From: Corallococcus carmarthensis | GTDB lineage: Bacteria > Myxococcota > Myxococcia > Myxococcales > Myxococcaceae | Reading direction: 5' to 3' | Assembly: GCF_003611695.1 (NCBI RefSeq) | Contig: NZ_RAWE01000046.1 | Location: forward strand, 1-55,213 | Length of the DNA stretch: 55,213 nucleotides | In this document: positions 8,496 to 15,635 of the stretch, piece by piece | How positions within the stretch are numbered: the stretch's first letter is position 1 | Layout: the number at the start of each line of letters is the position of its first letter | The notes under the pieces: generated by a model | The model's database searches: none | Seen by the model: only the letters and a program-made list of their open reading frames with translations | What the model was told of the DNA's origin: nothing | Translations under genes and position numbers: made by a program

Positions 8496-10153
8496 GCGCC
8501 CCGAACCTGCACGTGGCGTTCTGCGCCGCGCTCCTGTTCATGGGTTCGACGGCCGCCGCGCAGACGCTCGACTGCCAGACGTCCCAGGAGCGCTTTCCCT
8601 CCGCGGGCCTGACGCCCAACCCGAAGGTCGTGGCGATGGTGCCCGCCGACAAGCTGGCCGCGGGCTACGTCCGCGTGGGCGGTGGGTGCGAGGTGTCGCG
8701 CTTCGGCTTGGAGTCCGTGCACGCCGCGGTGATGGTGCAGAACGCACCCGACGGGACTTCCGGCTGGCGGTGCAAGGGCGCGGACCCCGCGTTCGTCTCC
8801 AACCCGGCCTGGGCGAAGGCGTCCGTCACGTACTGCCGGGCCACCGACGCGGGGGGCACCCCGCTGCCGCTCCAGTGCACGACGCTCACGAAGAAGACGG
8901 GCCTGCTTCGCAACCCCACCGTCGAGGTGACCCTCACCCCCAACCTCGTCACCGACGGTTACGTGGTGGTCTCCGGTGGCTGTGACACTTCCCATTTCGG
9001 CAATGGCTCCGTGCACGCGGAGAACGTGGTCATCTCCCGGCCCACGCCCGGCGGGCAGGGCTGGTACTGCCAGGCGGCGGATCCGCCGAACCACGCGCAG
9101 GACGCCACGGTGGAGGCCTCGCTCGTCGCGTGCCGCGTGGGCCCGACGGCCGTCACGCCGAAGCCCAACCTCCAGTGCACGGTGACGCAGGGCGCGCAGG
9201 GCACGGGGGCCTATCCGAAGTCCGTCGCGAAGGGGACGGGCAGGACACTGGGCGGCGGCTGCGAGCTGTCCTCCGCGGGAAATGGCTCCCTCCACGCGGA
9301 GTTCATGGTGCAGCAGGGGCCGCAGGCGGATGGCTCGTGGGCCTGCCTCGCCGCGGATCCTCCGCTCATCTCCAACCCCGGAACCGCGAAGGCCAGCGCC
9401 GTGAGCTGCAACCTCACCACCACTCCCCTGCCCCCGCCGGTCGTCGTGCCCGCGACGCGGAAGAACCCGGTCATCATCGTGGGCGGCACGCTGGCGAGTG
9501 AGATCCTGTACTGGATCCTGGCCGGGCGGCTCCGGGCGGACGGCTACTACGTGGAGATCTTCGAGCTGCCCGGGGGCGGACTCATCGACATCCGCGAGGG
9601 CGCGCAGGTCCTCAAGAACCGTGTCTCGGAGGTGCTGCTGAAGACCGGCGCGGAGAAGGTCAATCTCATCGGTCACAGCCAGGGCGGCATCACGGCCCGG
9701 ACCTACGTGCATGACTACGGCTGGCGGCTGGTGGACCACCTCATCAGCCTGGGCTCGCCCCACAAGGGAACCCACGTGGACCCGCTGCTGGCCGCGCTGC
9801 TGGTGGGGTGCACCGGAAAGCCCACGGACAGCCCCATCTGCACCCAGCTGCGCGCGGGCGCCTTCCTGGATGAGATCAACCAGCGGGCCCCGGACGACGG
9901 CATCGCCTACACGAACATCAACAACCTGAAGCAGTTCGATGTCTTCACGGACGGGCTGACCAACGGGCGCATGGACAACTGCGACCGCACGAACGCGCAG
10001 GGACAGGCGCTCAAATGCAACGTGGTGGTCCAGGAGCAATGCCCGGCGATCTTCGTCGAGCACATCGGCCTGGCGTCCAGTGGGGCCGTCTACAGTGGCG
10101 TCCGCCAGGCCCTGGCGAACCAGCCCCTCCAGTTCAACTGCGCGGAACTCTAG
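8492..10153 (+). CDS. Secreted lipase-like alpha/beta hydrolase with N-terminal repeats
   Basis: 553 residues. GTG at 8492 overlaps the FKBP stop (GTGA) and opens a signal peptide (HVAFCAALLFMG...AAAQ). Residues about 25-310 contain three repeats of about 90 residues, each with spaced Cys and a GGGC/GGC plus S.HAE motif (V.GGCEVSRFG...S.HA). The catalytic domain starts at NPVIIVGGT, carries the nucleophile elbow GHSQGG with Ser396, and then SLGSPHKGTHVD, as in triacylglycerol lipases/EstA-type esterases. An oxyanion-side IIVGGT strand is present. The substrate is not predictable; the N-terminal repeats may bind a surface or polymer. It is the middle gene of a three-gene export operon. Confidence 0.85.
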   Translation: MSAPNLHVAFCAALLFMGSTAAAQTLDCQTSQERFPSAGLTPNPKVVAMVPADKLAAGYVRVGGGCEVSRFGLESVHAAVMVQNAPDGTSGWRCKGADPAFVSNPAWAKASVTYCRATDAGGTPLPLQCTTLTKKTGLLRNPTVEVTLTPNLVTDGYVVVSGGCDTSHFGNGSVHAENVVISRPTPGGQGWYCQAADPPNHAQDATVEASLVACRVGPTAVTPKPNLQCTVTQGAQGTGAYPKSVAKGTGRTLGGGCELSSAGNGSLHAEFMVQQGPQADGSWACLAADPPLISNPGTAKASAVSCNLTTTPLPPPVVVPATRKNPVIIVGGTLASEILYWILAGRLRADGYYVEIFELPGGGLIDIREGAQVLKNRVSEVLLKTGAEKVNLIGHSQGGITARTYVHDYGWRLVDHLISLGSPHKGTHVDPLLAALLVGCTGKPTDSPICTQLRAGAFLDEINQRAPDDGIAYTNINNLKQFDVFTDGLTNGRMDNCDRTNAQGQALKCNVVVQEQCPAIFVEHIGLASSGAVYSGVRQALANQPLQFNCAEL

Positions 10154-10169
10154 CCCCAAGGACCTGCAC

Positions 10170-11360
10170 ATGAATCCCAAGCATTGGCTGTCCCGGATGG
10201 TCCTCGCGGTGCTGGCGGTCCCGGGCCTCGCGTCCGCGGCGGCTCCGGCGTACCAGACCCAGAACATCGAAGGCTGGACGGTGAACATCGACACGCGTCT
10301 GCCGGCGACGAACAAGGCCGCGACGGACAAGGCCGTCGGCCTGCTGACGTCGCAATTGAAGGACATCGTCCGGGGGGTCCCGGCGGGGCCCGTGGCGGAG
10401 CTGCGCAAGGTGACGCTGTGGTTGTCGCCGCAGTACGCCGGCCAGCCCCCCAGGGCCGAGTTCCACCCCAGTCCCATCTGGCTGAGCCAGAACGGACGCA
10501 ACCCGGCCATGGCCCTGGGCGTCGAGATCTCCAACGTCTTCGTCTATGAGGCAGAGACGCAGCGGATGCCCCTGTTCGTCCTGCACGAGCTGGCGCACGC
10601 CTACCAGAACCGGGTCCTGGGCGACGGGAACGCGGACATCCTGGCTGCCTTCAACCGGGCCACCGCGAGCAAGACCTATGAGCGCGTGGAGCGCTTCAAC
10701 GGCCCCGGCCTGCCCGTGACGTACGAGCGCGCCTACGGCATGAACAACGCGGCGGAGTTCTTCGCGGAGACGAGCGAGGCGTACTTCGGCCGCAACGACT
10801 TCCAGCCGTACACGCGCGACGAGCTGGCGAAGCATGATCCCGTCACGCTCGCGATGCTCCACAAGGTGTGGCAGGTGCCGCAGCCCCAGCCGGCGCCCCC
10901 GCCCCCCACGACGACGGCGGGCTTCGACACCCGCTGCTTCTACCGGCTGACGACCCAGTGGCAGGGAGAGGGCATGTCGCTGGACATCGTCAACGACGGC
11001 AAGAACAACACGCCCATCCTCGCGAAGTCGGGCAACTACGCCGGGCAGCTGTGGAAGCTGATGCCGGAAGCCGGCGGCGCATACCGGCTGGTGACCCAGT
11101 GGCGCGGCAACGGCCTGTCCCTGGCCAACACCGCGGGCAACCGGCCGCTGCTGGTCAACACGGCCGCCGCGGCGGAGCAGCTGTGGAAGGTGACGCCGGA
11201 GCTCAACGGCACCTTCCGGCTGACCAACGTGGCCCAGGCGGAGAGTCTGTCCTTGGACATCCTGAACGACGGCAAGGCCAACACCACGCCCATCCTCGCG
11301 AAGAAGGCCCTGGTGTCCGGACAGCTGTGGAAGGTCGCTCCCGTGAGCCCGTGCCCTTGA
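10170..11360 (+). CDS. Secreted HELAH zinc metallopeptidase with C-terminal ricin-like lectin domain
   Basis: 396 residues, starting 16 bp after the lipase stop with AAGGA at -12. Signal peptide: LSRMVLAVLAVPGLASA. The zinc site is H139-E140-x-x-H143 (LHELAHAY); a downstream NNAAEFFAE segment gives Glu196 as candidate third ligand, the arrangement seen in gluzincin/lethal-factor-like peptidases. After a Pro-rich linker (PQPQPAPPPPTTT) the last 140 residues form a beta-trefoil-like lectin with three repeats of the type YRL.TQW.G.GMSLDI.ND...PILAK..GQLWK. It is a probable extracellular protease tethered to glycan. The family within metallopeptidases is not settled by eye. Confidence 0.85.
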   Translation: MNPKHWLSRMVLAVLAVPGLASAAAPAYQTQNIEGWTVNIDTRLPATNKAATDKAVGLLTSQLKDIVRGVPAGPVAELRKVTLWLSPQYAGQPPRAEFHPSPIWLSQNGRNPAMALGVEISNVFVYEAETQRMPLFVLHELAHAYQNRVLGDGNADILAAFNRATASKTYERVERFNGPGLPVTYERAYGMNNAAEFFAETSEAYFGRNDFQPYTRDELAKHDPVTLAMLHKVWQVPQPQPAPPPPTTTAGFDTRCFYRLTTQWQGEGMSLDIVNDGKNNTPILAKSGNYAGQLWKLMPEAGGAYRLVTQWRGNGLSLANTAGNRPLLVNTAAAAEQLWKVTPELNGTFRLTNVAQAESLSLDILNDGKANTTPILAKKALVSGQLWKVAPVSPCP

Positions 11361-11391
11361 GGGACGGCGGCCATTGCCGCGGCGCTCGCGC

Positions 11392-12045
11392 TCAGCGCGG
11401 GCCCATGGCTTCGCCCGTCTCGACGCCCAGCTCCGGGCAGGCTCCGGGGAGGACCTCGTCCTTGACCGGACGGAACGTGCCCTTGTCGAGGACGAAGTCC
11501 CGCAGGACGCAGGTCTCGGCCCCGCTCTCGTTGCCGCCCATCCAGATGGCTCGCATCCACCGGCTGTCCGGGCGGAAGGCCAGCTGGAGCTGCCGGTAGT
11601 CTTCGCCACTCGCTGGCAGGGGCATGACGTGGCCGGTCTTCGCGTCAATCACGAAGCCGAGGATGCACTCGGTGCCACAGCCGCTGATCATCACCGCGTA
11701 CTGGCCGCCGAACGTCACCCCTCTGGCGGCCGCCTGACGGAGACGGGTGCGGTACAGCTTCACCGCCGCGCCACCCCCAGCCAGGTCGGGCTTCGCGAGC
11801 GGCCCGGTGTAGACCTGCGCGGGATGCGCCTGGAAGGCAGCGGGCGGGAGGACCGCGGCCGGCGGCTCGGCGTCGCTGGCCTCCTCGGCCGCCGGCGGCG
11901 AAACCACCGCCGTCGCGGTGGACACAGGCGGCGGGGGCGCGGCCTTCTCACCGCAGGCGGCCAATGCCAGCAGGACCGCGTGCCTCAGGACCTTCGCGTT
12001 CGCCACGTTCGAGCCCGCTCGCATCGTTGCGGACAGGGGCTTCAC
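11392..12045 (-). CDS. Lipoprotein of unknown function
   Basis: 217 residues. The start overlaps the stop of the upstream minus-strand gene (ATGA at 12042-12045). A hydrophobic stretch ends in LLALAACG, a good lipobox, with lipidated Cys at about residue 31. A Pro/Ala-rich linker follows to about residue 65, then a compact domain with FGGQYAVMISGCGTEC, GFVIDAKTGHVMPLP and a C-terminal CVLRDFVLDKGTF segment; four Cys could form disulfides. The family is not recognised; the pattern resembles small secreted proteins that report ions or wall stress, but no function is claimed. Confidence 0.8.
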   Translation of the reverse strand: MKPLSATMRAGSNVANAKVLRHAVLLALAACGEKAAPPPPVSTATAVVSPPAAEEASDAEPPAAVLPPAAFQAHPAQVYTGPLAKPDLAGGGAAVKLYRTRLRQAAARGVTFGGQYAVMISGCGTECILGFVIDAKTGHVMPLPASGEDYRQLQLAFRPDSRWMRAIWMGGNESGAETCVLRDFVLDKGTFRPVKDEVLPGACPELGVETGEAMGPR

Positions 12046-12494
12046 CCGCCCCTCTCCAGGCGTTCCCGCAGGGCCTCCACGGCGTCCTTGGCTTCCTTCA
12101 GGCCGACACCGTGGCGCTCCCGGTAGAGCTTGATGGCCTGGATGAGATTGCCCTCTTCCACGGCCTGCGCGATGGCGGCATCCGCATCCGGGGCGGGAAC
12201 GTTCCCGGTCGCGGGCGGCCCGATGGGGGCCCGGCCATCCCGCATCGCGTCCACGGCGTCCTTCGCTTCCTTCAGGCCCGTGCCGTACAGCTCCCGGTAG
12301 AGCTTGATGGCGTCGATGTGCCGCCCGGAGGTGATCAACAGCGAGAGACGGGCCTGCCCTTCCTCCGGCGTCAGCCGGCGGGCCTCCGGCTCCAAAGTTC
12401 CCGAGGAGGCGCTACGAAAGAAGCGCCACAGGAGCCCCGCGACGCCTCCGACGAGCGCCGCGACAACGACCCAGACGATGCGATCCATGGACAT
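12042..12494 (-). CDS. Membrane-anchored protein with two ribosomal L7/L12 C-terminal-like motifs
   Basis: About 150 residues from the ATG at 12494 (MSMDRIV). Longer starts at 12506 and 12563 are possible but add residues of poor composition. One N-terminal membrane helix (VWVVVAALVGGVAGLLW) is followed by two copies of a helical motif, IDAIKLYRELYGTGLKEAKD and IQAIKLYRERHGVGLKEAKD, separated by a Pro/Ala linker. The GLKEAK motif is the hallmark of the ribosomal L7/L12 C-terminal domain, which in ribosomes contacts translation factors. Here it is off the ribosome and membrane-bound. It is coupled to the downstream lipoprotein gene. Function unknown. Confidence 0.8.
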   Translation of the reverse strand: MSMDRIVWVVVAALVGGVAGLLWRFFRSASSGTLEPEARRLTPEEGQARLSLLITSGRHIDAIKLYRELYGTGLKEAKDAVDAMRDGRAPIGPPATGNVPAPDADAAIAQAVEEGNLIQAIKLYRERHGVGLKEAKDAVEALRERLERGG

Positions 12495-12784
12495 GCCGTC
12501 GAGCATAGCTCCGGCCTGCTCTCTTGAAGGGAGATCGCCGTGCCGTTCCCCCTGGCGTCCCAACCGAGATGGAGTTCATCGGATTGGGATTGCGGGTTCT
12601 GCTCTGTCCAGAGCCGACAATAATAGGAAGAGCGGAAAGCGCCACAAAGTCCGACCGACTGTGACCTGAACCGCCACAATCCCCGGACGGCAATCATTGC
12701 CATCCAAGGACTTGAACAGACGAAAGTCATGGTCTGGCCATTGCAGATGACTGGCATTCGCTGTCCACACCCAGGGAGGCATGG

Positions 12785-13612
12785 ATGTCAAAGATGCGCA
12801 CGAGAGTGTTCATGGGCCGGCTGCTGACGGCCACGATGTTGGGAGTATTCGCGGGCTGTCAGGCGGAGCCCTCGCAAGAGTCCGGCCCCAAAGCCACGTC
12901 GCAGGAAGTCACGGCGGCCACGGATAACTGCGTGAATCGCTTCGAGGGCATCACCCACTGCACCACGGGCAATGCGGCGCTGGAAGCCACGGACGAGGGC
13001 CTGGTGATCACCGGCCTGGCCAACCAGGAGCAGGACGGCATCGTCGGGGCCGTGGGCCGCGCTGAGAGCTGGCGGCAGCGGTCCATCGTGGACTTCGGCG
13101 AAGGCGACAAGGCCGTGACCTATTACGGCCGGAACGAGGACCAGGTCATCAGCACGCTGCGAATGGCCCCGGACCCGGACCATCCGGGCGTCCTGCGCTT
13201 GCGACCCACGTTCACTGGAAGCCCTGGCGGCTCCACCTACACCGTCACCGTGCGGGACCACGGCGAGCCGACGGCCTACAAGCTTCCGTACGGCTATTTG
13301 GATGAGCTGCGCATGGCCCTGGCGGAAATGCAGCGGCTGAACCGCCTGGCCGCCACCTTCTCCCGAACCGAGGGCGGATCGTCCTTGGGTGGGGACACCC
13401 AGGGGGCCTGTATCTGGACCGTGCGCTTCGAGGAAGCATCGTTCCAGTTGACCCTGAAAGATGGCACGGAGGTGACGGGCGATGAGATCGAGTTCGTGGA
13501 GGAGCTCGCGGACGGCGCCTACCCGTACTCCTCGTTCACACACATCGGGATGACCGGCGCGGTGGACAAGGTCACCGTCCTGGACGAGTCCGTGACCCTG
13601 AACAGCAAGTGA
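12785..13612 (+). CDS. Lipoprotein of unknown function
   Basis: 275 residues. The ATG at 12785 follows GGGAGG by a normal distance; another ATG at 12794 is in frame. Signal sequence with lipobox VFAGC (Cys25). The mature part begins with a flexible Ser/Gln/Thr-rich linker, then DNCVNRFEGITHC and a beta-rich domain (TYTVTVRDHGEP, YGYLDELRMALAEMQRL, ACIWTVRFEEASFQLTL). No family is recognised. It is monocistronic, read towards a strong shared hairpin at 13619-13649. Confidence 0.8.
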   Translation: MSKMRTRVFMGRLLTATMLGVFAGCQAEPSQESGPKATSQEVTAATDNCVNRFEGITHCTTGNAALEATDEGLVITGLANQEQDGIVGAVGRAESWRQRSIVDFGEGDKAVTYYGRNEDQVISTLRMAPDPDHPGVLRLRPTFTGSPGGSTYTVTVRDHGEPTAYKLPYGYLDELRMALAEMQRLNRLAATFSRTEGGSSLGGDTQGACIWTVRFEEASFQLTLKDGTEVTGDEIEFVEELADGAYPYSSFTHIGMTGAVDKVTVLDESVTLNSK

Positions 13613-13618
13613 TTGCCC

Positions 13619-13649
13619 GGGGCCCGCGCGTGGAGTGGGCGCGGGCCCC
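13619..13649. terminator. Perfect 11-bp hairpin between convergent genes
   Basis: GGGGCCCGCGC (13619-13629) and GCGCGGGCCCC (13639-13649) are exact reverse complements with a 9-nt loop. It sits between the lipoprotein stop (13612) and the end of the minus-strand RHS cluster (13677), so it can serve as a two-way terminator. No T-run. Confidence 0.65.
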
Positions 13650-13676
13650 CTTGAATGGATGCCGGAGCCGCCGGCC

Positions 13677-14618
13677 TCAGCCCAGCACGGCCCAGAGGTA
13701 GACGGCCGAGTACGTCTGCGCCTCCGTGTAGATCTCCGTCCCCGTCCTCACGATGGTGGTGCAGTCGGCCAGCCACCGCGTGGATTCGAATTCGAAGACG
13801 CCGGGCGAGGCCGGCACCGCCACCGGTTCGCCCGCGCCCATGGTCACCGAGCTGAGCGGGCTGGTGGACAGGTTCGTCGCGCTGAAGCGCCCGTAGAAGG
13901 ACTGGAGCAGCACCGCGGCGTGCCGCAGCGGCACCGGCGCGCCCGTCTCCACCCGCAGCGTCGTCTTCCCCCAGTTGGTGTCGTTGACGGTGTAGGTCGA
14001 CTCGTCGGCGACGAGCCCGAACCACGCGTTCTCCTCGGCCTCCCCCAGCACGAGCCCCGACGGGCTCACCGTGCAGTTGGAGGCGCCCTTGCCCGTCAGC
14101 GTCCCGGCGCCCGTGACGTAGGCGCTGCCCGGGTCGGTGAGGGACGCAGAGATGCCCGCCGACGCGCCCACGCCACCGACGTTGTGGCTGCCCGAGGCGA
14201 AGTCGAGCTTGAAGCCCGACAGCGCGGCGGCGGAGAACTCCGGCCAGGCCACCACGGCCTGCGGCCTGGACATCTGTCCCGTCGCCAGCTCCTCGCCGCT
14301 CACGACGTAGCGCGTGCTGGACGCGCCTCCGACCCAGGCGATGACGGTGATCCACACCGTCGCGGAGGACAGCGGCGTGCCCGTCACCTCCGCCTTCACC
14401 TTGACCTGCCGCTTGCTGTTCTCCCCCGCGTTCTCCCGCGTCAGCTTCACGCCGAACCCGGAGATGGGGGAGCCCCCCAGGTTCCCTCCCGAGGCCTTCG
14501 TGGCGAAGTTGATGTCGAAGCGCGAGATGCCATACAGCGCGAGCCCCACATCGCCCGAGAAGTCGAACGTCGCCGTGTCCCCGGATGCCACTTCCTTGCG
14601 GCTGAACTGCCAGCTCAT
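13677..14618 (-). CDS. RHS-linked protein, paralogue of the preceding gene product
   Basis: 313 residues. Its ATG overlaps the stop of the upstream gene (ATGA at 14615-14618). No signal peptide, membrane helix or catalytic motif. The sequence is beta-rich and Gly/Ser/Thr-rich throughout. It shares colinear motifs with the 334-residue neighbour: ITVIAWVG at about residue 90 (neighbour ITVVAVLG at 105) and RHAAVLLQ at about 232 (neighbour RRAGVLLQ at 249), so the two are diverged tandem duplicates. Third gene of the RHS operon. The family is not recognised; possibilities are a partner subunit of the RHS particle or an immunity-type binder. Confidence 0.75.
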   Translation of the reverse strand: MSWQFSRKEVASGDTATFDFSGDVGLALYGISRFDINFATKASGGNLGGSPISGFGVKLTRENAGENSKRQVKVKAEVTGTPLSSATVWITVIAWVGGASSTRYVVSGEELATGQMSRPQAVVAWPEFSAAALSGFKLDFASGSHNVGGVGASAGISASLTDPGSAYVTGAGTLTGKGASNCTVSPSGLVLGEAEENAWFGLVADESTYTVNDTNWGKTTLRVETGAPVPLRHAAVLLQSFYGRFSATNLSTSPLSSVTMGAGEPVAVPASPGVFEFESTRWLADCTTIVRTGTEIYTEAQTYSAVYLWAVLG

Positions 14619-15619
14619 GACGCACCTCCAGGCCGCGGCCTTGTGATTTCGGCGATGACGAACGCCGTCAGGTTGCTCTCGGGGGGCGGCGCGACTCCGT
14701 AGTCGTCTCCCGTGCGCGAGTTGAAGATGTTCAGGATGAGCGTCCCGGAGATGGTCTTGCCATTCGTGACGCTCAGCGTGTCACTGGTGACGCCCGCCTC
14801 GAACAGCTCCAGGTCGCTCGTCTTGTCCCGCTCGAAGTTGATGTTCACGTTCTGCAGGAGCACCCCGGCCCGGCGCACCGTCTCGCCCGACGCCAGGGTG
14901 GGCGTCACGCTGAAGGCGCACGTCACGCCGTAGCGCTCGTCGTCGACCTCCGTCCACTGGCTGGAGCCCGTGTCGATGGACAGGACCCGGTAGGAGGTCA
15001 CCCCGTCGGTGGACAGGAAGGCCACGTCCGCCGTTCCCGTCCGCTCCTCGTCACCGCTCTGGGTCGCCGTCCCGCTCACCTTCGCCTGGGCGCCGCCGGG
15101 CCGCTCCACGGAGGAGGTGAAGGACAGGCTGCTCAGCTCCTTCGCGCTGCTGCCCGCGATGTAGAAGCCCGCGAGGAACGCGCGGGCCTCCGCCGACGCG
15201 GAGGCGATGGGGATGGCGTCGGCCCACTGCCCGGCGAGCCCGTAGAGGTTGCCCGCCACCGCCTGGTACGCGGGGTTCATCACCCCGAGCACGGCGACCA
15301 CGGTGATGCGCACGAAGCTGTCGTGCCCGGTGCCGTCCGTCGAGCTGGCGGCCTCGGCGCCATCGTAGTTGGTCATCACCAGCGACGCCGTCACATGGAC
15401 GGCGTCCTCGGTGAGGTTCGGCACCAGCGTGACGCTGGTCTGTCCCACCGCCTCGGAGGTGGAGCCGTTGTCGGCGTAGTACAGCCGGAAGTAGCTCAGC
15501 CCCGCCATCGCCGCGAGCACGCGCTCACCCGGCAGCAGGTCTTCACCGAAGTCCACCTTCATGGGTGACGCCCAGGTCTTGTTCTTGGGCATCACCGCGG
15601 TCTTCACGCAGATCCTCAT
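14615..15619 (-). CDS. RHS-linked protein, first of two tandem paralogues
   Basis: 334 residues. The ATG at 15619 is chosen over an upstream in-frame ATG at 15700 because GAGGAG lies about 8 nt before it and because 15700 is inside the RHS gene. It starts 16 bp after the RHS stop. No export signal is visible. Beta-rich, with the motifs FRLYYADNGSTSEAVG, SFVRITVVAVLG and RRAGVLLQ. Overall it appears to consist of two related beta-sandwich halves, as does its paralogue at 13677-14618. Unknown family; the operon position implies action together with the RHS protein. Confidence 0.75.
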   Translation of the reverse strand: MRICVKTAVMPKNKTWASPMKVDFGEDLLPGERVLAAMAGLSYFRLYYADNGSTSEAVGQTSVTLVPNLTEDAVHVTASLVMTNYDGAEAASSTDGTGHDSFVRITVVAVLGVMNPAYQAVAGNLYGLAGQWADAIPIASASAEARAFLAGFYIAGSSAKELSSLSFTSSVERPGGAQAKVSGTATQSGDEERTGTADVAFLSTDGVTSYRVLSIDTGSSQWTEVDDERYGVTCAFSVTPTLASGETVRRAGVLLQNVNINFERDKTSDLELFEAGVTSDTLSVTNGKTISGTLILNIFNSRTGDDYGVAPPPESNLTAFVIAEITRPRPGGAS

Positions 15620-15635
15620 CGACGCTCTCCTCTTC

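Noticed and set aside
8462-10534. 690-residue minus-strand open frame opposite the lipase gene
   Set aside because: Shadow composition and no recognisable motif; the plus-strand lipase and metallopeptidase are unambiguous.
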